Of a stretch of 27,157 nucleotides of DNA, positions 8,525 to 18,800 are shown one piece after another. The position numbers were made by a program, and so were the translations under genes. The notes under the pieces were generated by a model. It searched no databases and was not told the origin of the DNA. It worked only from the letters and a program-made list of their open reading frames with translations. Source of the DNA: JBEISR01 sp044337705 (lineage in GTDB: Bacteria; Planctomycetota; Planctomycetia; Pirellulales; Pirellulaceae); contig JBIINB010000061.1 in the NCBI GenBank assembly GCA_044337705.1, positions 1-27,157 on the forward strand. The letters are read 5' to 3'. Positions within the stretch are counted from its first letter, which is position 1, and each line of letters starts with the position of its first letter.

Positions 8525-10954
8525 TTATTCGTCATACAGCAAGACGACACTTCGCCTTCGCTGAAAATCCCCATAGTCACTGCTGGCGATCTCCGTAAGC
8601 TCTTCGCTGCTTGCGTTGCCGTCGAGGATCGCCTGAGCCAAATTTTCGTTTCCGAGTAGTCGGTTCAGTTGTTTGATATCCCATTGATCAGGATGCACCC
8701 TGCGCAGCGTGTGAGCCATGGCCAGTCCCAGCGACACGGGTTCTAAACGGCGACGATCGACGATCACTACGCGAACTCCCTGGCATCGTTCTCCCTGAAA
8801 TTTACTGCCAGTTGGTGTAAATTCGCAAGGAACAAAACGTACCCCTGCCACCCCGCAGCCATTCAACTGATCGGCAACGCGACTTGCGTCCATCCACGGT
8901 GCACCAAACCATTCAAACGGTGCATCCGTGCCGCGCCCGACGGATAAGTTGGTCATCTCCCAGACACCGATCCCCGGATAAAGAAAGGCCGCGTTAAGGC
9001 TTCGCATGTTGGGAGAGGGATTGATCCATCGCAATCCAGTTTCGTCCCAAGCCATCGATCTGCGCCAGCCCTGACACTCGATCACCGTCAGGTCCAATTC
9101 CGGGTACTTCTCCTTTTGCAGCAACCGAGCTAATTCACCGATTGTCATTGCATGCTGCAAAGGAATCCGGTGATAGCCAACAAAGGATTCCTTTCCTTCA
9201 TCTAGAAGAGGCCCGCCAATCTGGATGCCGCCTAGCGGGTTAGGCCGGTCCAATACTACGAAGCCTTTCCCCGACTCAACGGCTGCCTTCATCGCCTCCC
9301 CCATAGTCGACACATAGGTATAGAAACGACAACCGATATCCTGAATGTCAAAGACCAGCGTATCAAGCCCTTCCAGCATCTGGGGAGTCGGCTTGCGGGT
9401 TTCGCCGTAAAGACTGAACACCCTAAGACCGGTCTCGGGGTCGAGCGAATCGTCGACTTTCGATATGTCCAAAGCGCCCTCGAAACCATGTTCGGGACTG
9501 AACAATGCCTTCAAATCGACACCATCCGCCTGCTGCAGCAACTTGGCCGTGGAGATACCTGAGCGACTTCGGCCTGTGTGGTTGGTGATCAATCCGATGC
9601 GTTTGCCCTTCAACTGCCGGTAGCCCGACTGCTCCAGCACATCGATCCCCGTCAGAACAGCACCTAGTCGACCGCTCGTCGAATCGCCAACACCAGCCAA
9701 ATCCAAGCCTTGTCTCTTCCCCGCCCCCCCCACCAGCACATTCCAAATCCTTCCGGCCAGTGGATTGACTGCTCCTTTACCATCCGGATGGACGCGATTG
9801 CTTAGGAAGATCAGAAACAGATCCTGTGCCGGATCGATCCAAAGGACTGTACCGGTGAACCCTCCATGACCGAATGCCTCAGGGCTCAGCAAATCACCAC
9901 GGTTGCTTGAGTAGCCCGTCTGCTTATCCCAGGACAAGCCGCGCACACCGCTGGAGACCCTGTGCCCTGAAGTCATCACTTCCATGGCCCGTCTGGACAA
10001 AATACTGCCCCCTTCACCAAGCCCCTGGTTCCGTATGCCTCGAAGAACCTGCTGACTGAAATTGGCGAGGTCCTTTGCGGTGGAAAACAGTCCCGCATGC
10101 CCTGCGACACCGCCCAACAGATAGGCACGGGGGTCATGTACTTCACCTCGCATCCATCGACCTTCCCGCTGCTCCGTCGGCGCCGCTCGCTGCTTCAATC
10201 CATCCACCGGCAGGAATCCCGTTTCCTCCATTCCGAGCGGAATAAAAAGTTCCTTACTGCAATAGTCCGCAAGCGACTGACCACTGATCGATTCGACCAA
10301 TTCCCCCAGGACGATGAAATTGACATCCGAATACTTGAACTCCTTTCCGACGGGAGCCACCAGCTTCAACTGACAGATCTTCTTCCAGGCTTCCTCCGGC
10401 CCTTGCTGATAATCTGCCAGTGCATTGTCAGGAATCAGCCCACTCTGGTGGATCAAAAGGTCGCGAACGGTAATCGCATCTTTTCCTTCGACACCGAAGT
10501 CGGGGAAAAAGTCAACGACACGGTCTCCAAGCCTCAGCTTCCCACGATCGATCAGCTGCATGATCGCCATGCCGGTGGCCACCGGTTTGGTGATCGATGC
10601 CATATCGAAAACGGTATCGACCGTCATCGGCTGGATGTCGGGCTGGGTCTGCCGATTCCCATAGGCTTTAAAAAACAAAAGCTGCTTGGAATCGCCGACA
10701 CAAAGCACGCAGCCCGGCATCTTTCCCTCGGCAATCCCTTCCTCAACGATCGCATCGACGCGCTGAAGCCGTGTCTCTGGAATGGTGACCATCCCCTTGG
10801 TGGCTTCAACCTCCGGCTCCCCCGCCCGCAATGAAAGCTTCCGAAAGGAGAAGCACCCTAAGACCAGTAGCAGAGCAAAAGAGATCCTCAAAATGCGAGA
10901 CACATCTTGCGATTGAGCATCGCGCGATGTGCATACCGACCCCTGACCTACCAT
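8525..10954 (-). CDS. Serine hydrolase (AmiE/beta-lactamase fold) fused to NamZ exo-muramidase
   Basis: About 809 residues from ATG at 10954. An export signal follows the start: a polar n-region, then ISFALLLVLGCFSF; the cysteine could be a weak lipobox. The first domain (about 9750-10800) has class C beta-lactamase/S12 motifs: SITK (10586-10597) with the nucleophile Ser, YSDVN (10319-10333), and HGG (9860-9868) in the KTG position. The second domain (8525 to about 9650) is DUF1343/NamZ, with ITNHTG, SPEHGFEG (PEHG at 9485-9496), DIQDIGCRFYTYVSTM, DRPNPLGG and NLSVGRGTDAP. NamZ removes terminal MurNAc from peptidoglycan fragments. In Bacillus subtilis, NamZ and AmiE, an S12-type MurNAc-L-Ala amidase, are encoded close together, so this fusion may be a bifunctional muropeptide-degrading enzyme. 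That pairing is inference; the domain calls are firm. Confidence 0.9.
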   Translation of the reverse strand: MVGQGSVCTSRDAQSQDVSRILRISFALLLVLGCFSFRKLSLRAGEPEVEATKGMVTIPETRLQRVDAIVEEGIAEGKMPGCVLCVGDSKQLLFFKAYGNRQTQPDIQPMTVDTVFDMASITKPVATGMAIMQLIDRGKLRLGDRVVDFFPDFGVEGKDAITVRDLLIHQSGLIPDNALADYQQGPEEAWKKICQLKLVAPVGKEFKYSDVNFIVLGELVESISGQSLADYCSKELFIPLGMEETGFLPVDGLKQRAAPTEQREGRWMRGEVHDPRAYLLGGVAGHAGLFSTAKDLANFSQQVLRGIRNQGLGEGGSILSRRAMEVMTSGHRVSSGVRGLSWDKQTGYSSNRGDLLSPEAFGHGGFTGTVLWIDPAQDLFLIFLSNRVHPDGKGAVNPLAGRIWNVLVGGAGKRQGLDLAGVGDSTSGRLGAVLTGIDVLEQSGYRQLKGKRIGLITNHTGRSRSGISTAKLLQQADGVDLKALFSPEHGFEGALDISKVDDSLDPETGLRVFSLYGETRKPTPQMLEGLDTLVFDIQDIGCRFYTYVSTMGEAMKAAVESGKGFVVLDRPNPLGGIQIGGPLLDEGKESFVGYHRIPLQHAMTIGELARLLQKEKYPELDLTVIECQGWRRSMAWDETGLRWINPSPNMRSLNAAFLYPGIGVWEMTNLSVGRGTDAPFEWFGAPWMDASRVADQLNGCGVAGVRFVPCEFTPTGSKFQGERCQGVRVVIVDRRRLEPVSLGLAMAHTLRRVHPDQWDIKQLNRLLGNENLAQAILDGNASSEELTEIASSDYGDFQRRRSVVLLYDE

Positions 10955-11214
10955 AAGTGGGCTTTCATTTACCTTGCATCGTATCGCCAAGATCATTCGA
11001 ATCCGCCTTCGTTCTTGCTGGGGCCACCGATCTCGTGCATCCTGTAACCAGTTCAAAACCCGCTTTTTGATTGTAACGCACCCCATCGGTGGCACGCTGA
11101 TGAATTCAAGACTGCGATCCGTGGACGCATCGACGACGATCCACATCCCGGCCTGCAGTCGGAGCCATCGAAGTACCTGAAAATGCCGAGCATCGATTGG
11201 CTGCGGAAAGTCGA
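10955..11214 (-). other. Spacer between the giant gene and the hydrolase gene, open in the hydrolase frame
   Basis: These 260 bp contain no separate gene that can be supported. The hydrolase frame stays open to a TTG at 11219-11221 that overlaps the giant gene's stop, giving 89 extra codons. The sequence so encoded is basic and unlike an export signal, and would bury the real signal peptide, so it is left untranslated here. No strong hairpin with T-tract was seen, so read-through from the giant gene is possible. Confidence 0.5.
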
Positions 11215-12890
11215 TCACCAAGTGACGTCGCCGGTCCGTTCTTTTTCCTCGAAATCGGGAAGCGCTGGATTTCCCTGACGATCGGAGGTCGTATCGACGA
11301 ACCCGACCTTCTCACTTGCGAGGAACCAATCCCGGTCCAACTGACCCATCAGAGCATCGACCGCACTATCCTCCGGCAATGTTCCAGGCAGCGGGTCTGA
11401 AGAACCTATTCGGGACCGTAAATAGTAAGTCCCGTTTACTCCGCCTGCCGTCTGCCCCCTGAGGTTAGCCCGACGCTCCATATACCCCAGATCGGTACGC
11501 AGCCATTCCTTCTGAATCGCCAAAAGACCAGCGATGACACCATCATAAGTTACCCGGCCACCGACCAAAATATCGTCACCCCCACCGCCAAAGATCTGAT
11601 CGGCGGCGATCCCTCCGATCAATATGTCGCGCCCGCTTCCCCCATACACTTGGTCGACCCCACCACTCGCATTGATCACCATGCCACGCGAGGAGCTGCC
11701 GCGGAGGATGTCGTTGTAGTTAGTGCCGATCAATATGGCGAAGGTATCGGTTAGCAACGGAAGATTCGTTGCATTCGGCGTGGTGGCATTGAGATTCACC
11801 GTCACTGCAGCCGTATTGACGGAGTAATCGAGCACGTTATCTCCCGAGCCACCATCAACCAGCCCGCTCATCGTACCGAGTCGTGAAACGCGGAAGTGAT
11901 CCCCCGCCGCTCCCCCGCGAATCGATTCCATCTGCTTGAAACTGACGGAATTCAGTAGATTGCCTCCCCCAGCCTCGAGAAGATTCCAAACGGTCTGTAC
12001 GTTGGGGCCGTACACCGTGTCGGTACCCGTCCCGCCAAAGATGGTCGTCACCCGACCATTTGGTAATATGGTAAATGAATCATTACTGGCTCCGCCGGTC
12101 AGTGTACTGAAACCCTGAAGCACCAGATTTCGTGTCGCTGAAATCAACTGGGACTCCATCGATCCGCTGATAGTCCAACTGGTCGCCTCATTGGCTCCAG
12201 TGAAAGCGGCATTGGTCCCAACAAAAGATTCGATGGAATTCCAAGTACCGGAAATGCCTGTTGCCTTGAAGGTTCCAGCCAAGACGGAAGTGGCGCTAGT
12301 CAATTGGCTGAGATCCAGGATGTCGCGATCGGATCCGGTGCCACCGAAGATCGAACCCGACAATGCCCCCGTACCAACCATCGAAAAAGTATCGGCAAAT
12401 CCATCCCCTCCGGTGAGCGTCTCTATTTCACCGAAGGTTGTGGACCAATCGCCCGAGCCGACGCGAATCTTGCCTGCGTTGAGTGCTTCCACACGCCACT
12501 GACGAGATGAAACAGGCTCAACGCTACGAATCTGATCGACTCCAGGCCCGCCAAATATCGTCGCCCCAGCAGCTTGGACCAGGTCAAACTGATCATTGCC
12601 GGCTTCACCATAAATGCTGCGGATAGCGATCCCTGTTGTCAGGAACTGATAATTGGATCCAATCCGGACAACTGAATCGGTGACTCGAAAAGTATCCGCC
12701 GCCGAACTTCCGACCAACTGGAATTGATTCGAGCCACCCCCGCCATGAAACATGACGCTACCAGGATGGCTGATGGATCCCAGGACGACGCCGTTCAATG
12801 TCAGACGGAATTGGTTTGTTCCCAAATAAACCACCTGCATCATGTCGTCGTCGGAACCACTATCATTCAGGCCAACCGCCAGCGTCGCCG
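11215..12890 (-). other. C-terminal RTX-like region and tail module of the giant protein
   Basis: Irregular GG.G.D repeats (FHGGGGSNQF, YGEAGNDQF, FGGTGSDRD, FGGTGTDTV) lead into two classic nonapeptide-like turns, GGSGRDILIGG and GGGGDDILVGG (about 11560-11640). A tail of about 110 residues follows (from RVTYDGVIAGLLAIQKEW to the end), with YMERRANLRG and DRDWFLAS. From memory, similar tails close other large planctomycete proteins, which suggests a conserved end module. No PEP-CTERM, LPXTG or dockerin motif is present. Confidence 0.65.
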
Positions 12891-15800
12891 ATTGCGTTTC
12901 GGTTCGCAAGATATTGACGGGGCTCATCGTGTGCGAAACTGTATCCCCAGATGCATCCCTCACCGTAACTGAGGGCTGGAAGGTTCCTGCGTTCAGGAAC
13001 CGATGTCCTATCGTGGTCACCAAACCGGATTCGACTGTCTCTGGAGCAGATCCATCACCCCATTGAATCGTATAAGTGAGCACCGACTGGGTAGGATGCT
13101 CGGCAGTCAGACGGAAAAGCCGCTCCTGACCCGCAACCCCATTGAAACCGTCAGCAATTGCCTCCATCTGAATGCTGATGGGGGATGAAATCCGGAAATC
13201 CTCAGTCGACTCGATCGATACCCCTCCATCACCATCGGCAACCACGACTCGCACCTGATAATCACCAACTGCGGACGGCATCCAAGTCAAACTGCTTCCC
13301 TGCCCGAGGAACTCAGCCACCACTGTCGTACCCTGATAGATGCGGTAATCGTAAACGAGGATATCGTCGACCCCAGCATCACTCGCAGCGACTACAAACT
13401 GCCCATTGCTTCCAAATCTCCAAGGGCTTGTCGCCGTGACGGAGGCAATGACGGGAGCTGCATTGTGTACGACCACAGGAATGGTGTAGTCAGTGTAGCT
13501 ACCATCTTTATCGATCAACCGAGCGAAGACTGGAAAGTCACCTTCATCCCGGAAAGGAATCGAAGCACTGCTCGATCCGCTGGCGGAAGAGTAGTTGGCT
13601 GGAAGACCCGCCAACGTTTTTGCGAAACCGTAACGCAGACCAGCCGTCCGGTCCGCCAGTGATGGATCCGTGGCTGCATCCAGCGAAACCAGCACCGAAC
13701 TCCCTTCCACAATCGGACCACTCTGTGCAGGCGACGCGGTGGGCGCGACGCTGCCCACTGCATAGCTATAATCATAATCAGTGAATCCACCATCTCGGTC
13801 CATCACGCGGATATAGACCGTATAAGTTCCATTGTCATCGTGATAGAAGGATGCGGTGTCGGTCGCGGACGAAGAGACAGAATCGTACGTGACGCCGGTT
13901 CGTTCACTTGCATTCCGCGTGAAGAAATATCTCAACCCCGAGGCCATATCCCCAGGTGAGTCAGTCGCCGTCAGATCGATCCCGGTCGCCCCCCCCTCGA
14001 AGGCATTGGAGATCTCAATGGACGCCGTGGGCGCGGTATTCGATACCGTGATCTGGAAGCTCTGATCTCCAGATGACTTTCCATCATCGTTGCTGATCGT
14101 AAAATGGATCGTATAGATTCCATCATCGACAAACGAATGATTCAAAGGAAGCCCGGTCGTCGGTGTGAACCCGCGGACGGTCTGCACACCGGTCCCATCC
14201 CCGAAATCTACCGTCGCTGTCCAATCGGCGCCACCGATATCGGCGAAAGGAATCGCTAAGAAATAATCAGGCTTTTCTCCACTGGTGGCTCCGACGGGAA
14301 TCGATGAACTAAGGACGGTCAGCGAATAATCTTCCGAAGCTGTCCCGATAAAGGTGTCGACTCCCTGGCGACCCTTCATGGTATTGAAGGAATCGGAAGC
14401 GTTCGCACGCTGGAATCGATAGGCCAGCAGTTCGTAATTTCCTACATCGGTATCATTCACGCTGTCCTGGTAAATCTGAATCAACTCCGCCGGCCAACCG
14501 GTGAAATCGGTGATCACTGTTTCGGATTCCGGCTCCTTGAAGGTATCGATTTCGATGTAATAAGTGCCAGTGGTAGGAATCAGAAGATCGATGAGGATCG
14601 CATCCCCCGACTCGAATTCATCGTCGTTCTCGGCAATCGACGCATGGTAGGGAATCACCACCCCGTCGGCGTCGTGCACGCGAAGGATCGGATCGATGAA
14701 GGACCCGGGAACCAGCGAAGCACTGCCACCGGGATTGGAGTAACGTCTGAGCGCCCTGGAGGCAACTTCAATGGTCAGCAAGTCACCCTGCTGGGCATCG
14801 AAAGAGTAATAGTCGCTCTCACTCCTGCCCGTCGATACATCCAGTTCAATCTTCCCAACCACGCTGAAAAGTTCAGCATAAAGCTGATTTCCCTTGTTCA
14901 CGCCGCTGGACAGCGTGTTGGGCAACTGAAGAACCGACCACCCCGTTTCTTGTGCGGCATTCAGACTATTTTTGCTCGAAGCTGTCTCCGGCACCCGGAC
15001 CATCGACGGATCCGACTGCGCATAGGCAAGCTTGATCGCCTCGCGTTCCCCAAAGAACAACTTGTTGATGTCGTTCTTCCGGTCGCTGCCGACCGCTGCC
15101 GGGGAGCTGATCAGGTGTTGGAATGTTTCGTATGCTTCGGACAATCCGGTGAAAGCTGGATTGAACGCTCCACTGCCCGGCGGGGTGTGCACCCCCGAAC
15201 CAATCGGTCCGAATGCATCATAGTGACGAAGCCCCATCAGGTGCCCCAACTCGTGTGCTGCTATCTTTACCGACAGAGCGATAAAGTTCTCGACACTGTT
15301 GTCGGGATTGCGCTGCCCATAGGTCAAATGACCATCGGCAGGAGCGCTGAGGAAATCACCCGCAATCTCCGTCGGAGTCACCGACAGCCGAGGGGCAAGA
15401 ACCGTTCCACCCAGCAGCCCATGAACCTGTACCACTGCCTGACCACCTAGGTTGATGTTCCCCAGGTCGATCTCGCTCGCCAGACCGCCAGGACTTCCAT
15501 TGGGAGGCGTCTCGTTGAAATAGATCGTAACATAATCAATTCCCGCAGGTATCTCGCTCGCCTCGGTGGTAAATCGCACATCAAACCAGCGATCCGGATC
15601 GCTGTAATCGCGAACGCTACCGTCTGATTTAATCCCGTAGTACGAACGCTTCATCCCTTCGATCACTGCCGCCTGATCAGCAGCCTCGTAGGTGAATTCC
15701 TTCACTGCGTCCGTCTTCGATGCAAAATCCAGCAGCACCCACTGAGTGGCGGTGCGACCTCCGACTCCCGGACTGTAGGTGCGCGTTGAATAAAGTCCAC

Positions 15801-18800
15801 CTTCCATCCGATTGTCGCGATCATTTCCAAACAGAGTATCCGCATAGCGCGTACCGGCAATCAGTTCAAATCCTTGAACCGAATCACTGGAGAGCTGTAT
15901 CAGAAATCGCGGAGCAATCGGTTGGTTGGTAGCGGACATCATGTCGAAGGCCACGCCACCAACGGTGTAAGACGAGAAATCAAGGCGATCTCTACTGGAA
16001 TCCGCTGAAGCCTCAGGTAGCTCGACGATGCGCACCCAGCCTTCCGGAGCACCAATCCAGCGGTAATCATCGTCGCCGAATCCTCCGGTCAATTGCACCG
16101 AAGCGATCGGTCCATCGTGAGGCGCTAAGCCCGCGTATGCAAAGGAGTCATTTCCGCTTCCAAGATCTACCGCAATCGCCTGCGCACCTCCTCGGAAAAC
16201 AAAGCCGTCATCGTCCGAATCGCCTTTGTAGTCGATTGCACCTCCCTCGGTGGTATTGTAAATCAGAGCGTCGGATCCCAATCCACCCTCAAAAACCAGG
16301 TTGCTCAATCCGACCCCTTGCGTCCTCAGCACATCGGCCCCATCGCCACCATCGAATCGCACACCTGTCGAAGGAGTCCCGGAAGCAGCATTGGCACCCA
16401 AGGCACTTCCCGCATTGACCAACGAATCGTTGCCGTCACCACCAAGAAATTCGATCCATCCGACTTCGTGGCCACTATTGAAGAGCGTGTCGTCTCCTTC
16501 ACCACCGACCATCGAAATCCTCTGCACTCCGATGCCATTGTTCTGCAGTGCGTCGGTTCCGCCACCTCCGATGAACTCCAAAAGCCCCGCTCTATCCGCA
16601 TTGTTCTGGAAGCGATCATCTTCGGCTCCTCCCGTCATGGAATGAACCAGACCTCCCACACCCCAGTTGACATAAACGTTGTATCCATCGCCTGCATAAA
16701 AGGTGATGGTTCCCGTATCGTTGCCATTCTGGTAAAGCGAATCGTTGCCGGTACCTCCCCAAAAAGTCAGGTTTGTCGCCTCGGCCCCATCGTTCTCGAA
16801 CGCATCTGATCCATCACTGCCTAAGAAAGTGAAGTTGGTGAACTTGTAACCAGTTGAGTCATTGAGTGCCGAATCACTTCCAGTCCCTCCATCGAAAGTT
16901 ACGGACGAAACTCCACTACCCGAGTTCTGGAAAAAGTCAGCACCGCCACCACCTTCGAAAAACAGATTGGATACATCCGAACCACGATTGCCGAAAATGT
17001 CAGCTGCATCATCCAATGTAGCCAAGGGTACATCGGGAAGAGTGGTCGGAGGCAATCCAGCGTAAGGCCAAACAATCGATCCGACCGTTCCGCTATCCAC
17101 AAAGGAAAGATCGCTGGAACCCGATCCACCCCCATAATTGACGAAACGGTCTGACCCGGCATTCCCAAAGAGCCCCCAGGTTCTGGCTCCAGCGCCGTAA
17201 TTGAGCAGCGAGTCGGATTCACTACCCCCCTGCATTCGATAACCAGACGCCCGCACACCACTGTTGGCCATGACATTCGCTCCACTGGTCTCCACCATGA
17301 GGAACGAAGATGTGTCCGTGCCCGTATTGCGCAATTGGTCGTTACCCAGGCCACCGAAGAAAATGAAATTCGAAACACGATGACCATCATTGATTGCCAG
17401 ATCGTCCCCTGCTCCACCAAGAACCACCAGACTGCTGAGATCGTCGGCTTCGTTCTCGAAGTAATCCGCATCTTCACCGCCATCGAAGGTGACTAGATCC
17501 AGTCCTGTAGCCTGATTGAGAAAACGGTCCTGCCCTGTTCCCCCCTGGAAAACGACGCTGGCCCAGTCGCCACCCTCATTGCGGAAGATATCTTCGCCAC
17601 CCAAGCCGAAGAATCGAATCGAACTGGTCGCGTTTCCACTGGAATCCAGAATCCCCGTCGCCTGATTCAGGAAACGATCCCCGCCAGCCGCATCCGACGC
17701 AGTGTCTCCCTCAAAGTCAATATCCCCGAAACGCGTTCCAGTCAGAGTCAGTGTGTCGGCATCGGCTCCACCACCAAAGTCGATGTGACCGATGTTGCGT
17801 CCATCCAGAACCAGCGTGTCGGCGTCGGAACCACCACGGAAATAGACCAACGCGATGTCATCTCCATCAGAAATCAGAACATCACGCCCCTTTGCACCAT
17901 GGAATTGCAGAGATGCTATGCCCGATCCATAGTTGGCAAATACGTCATCGCGATCCAGATCATCGGTGCCACCATAGGTCTGTGACCCATGTCCGTAGAA
18001 TACGATCGAAGCGATATTCGACGCATCGTTTCTGAAGGTATCCTTCCCATCCCCCCCCTGGAAGAGAATGGAATTGACATTCGCCAAGTTCTGAAAACGA
18101 TCGTCACCCTGATCCCCTTCAAAACTGATATTTCCAGCAGAGGCCGTCGCTGTCAAAAGCAAGGTGTCGGCATCCGCCCCCCCACCAAAGTCGATGTCGC
18201 CAAAAACGGTGCCACGGATGATCAAGGTGTCGGCTCCCGAATCACCTTGAGGGTTGGGATCCAGAGGATCAAAATCCCCCTCAAAACTGATCGATCCGGC
18301 TGCCGCCGTCGCTGTCAGCACTAGAGTGTCAGCGTCGGCGCCACCACCAAAATCGATCCCACCCGTAATGGTCCCCCGAAGCTCTAGGGTGTCGGCTCCG
18401 GAATCTCCTTCAAAGCTGATCGATCCACCAGCGGCGGTTGTGGTCAGCAGCAGAGTATCGGCATCGGCGCCACCGCCGAAATCAATCCCACCGTTGACGG
18501 TACCACGTAGAATGAAAATGTCAGCGCCCGAATCCCCCTCAAAGCTGATCGATCCAGCGACAGCAGATGCACTCAGCTGAAGCGTATCCGCGTCGGCCCC
18601 GCCACCAAAATCGATGTTCCCCGTGACACGACCATCCAATACAAAGGTATCGGCGCCAGAGTCGCCTTCGAAGCTGATCGACCCGGCTGCTGCAGTTGCT
18701 GTCAAAACAAAAGTGTCAGCATCTGCTCCACCTCCGAAATCGATCCCGCCGGTGACAGTCCCGCGGATCTCCAGAATGTCCATTCCGGAGTCCCCCTCGA

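Noticed and set aside
10097..10834. 245-residue plus-strand open frame
   Set aside because: Antisense to the serine hydrolase domain with SITK and YSDVN motifs; no ribosome site or domain.
14644..15450. 268-residue plus-strand open frame
   Set aside because: It lies wholly antisense to the protease and PPC domains, which carry clear motifs on the other strand, and shows no recognisable domain.
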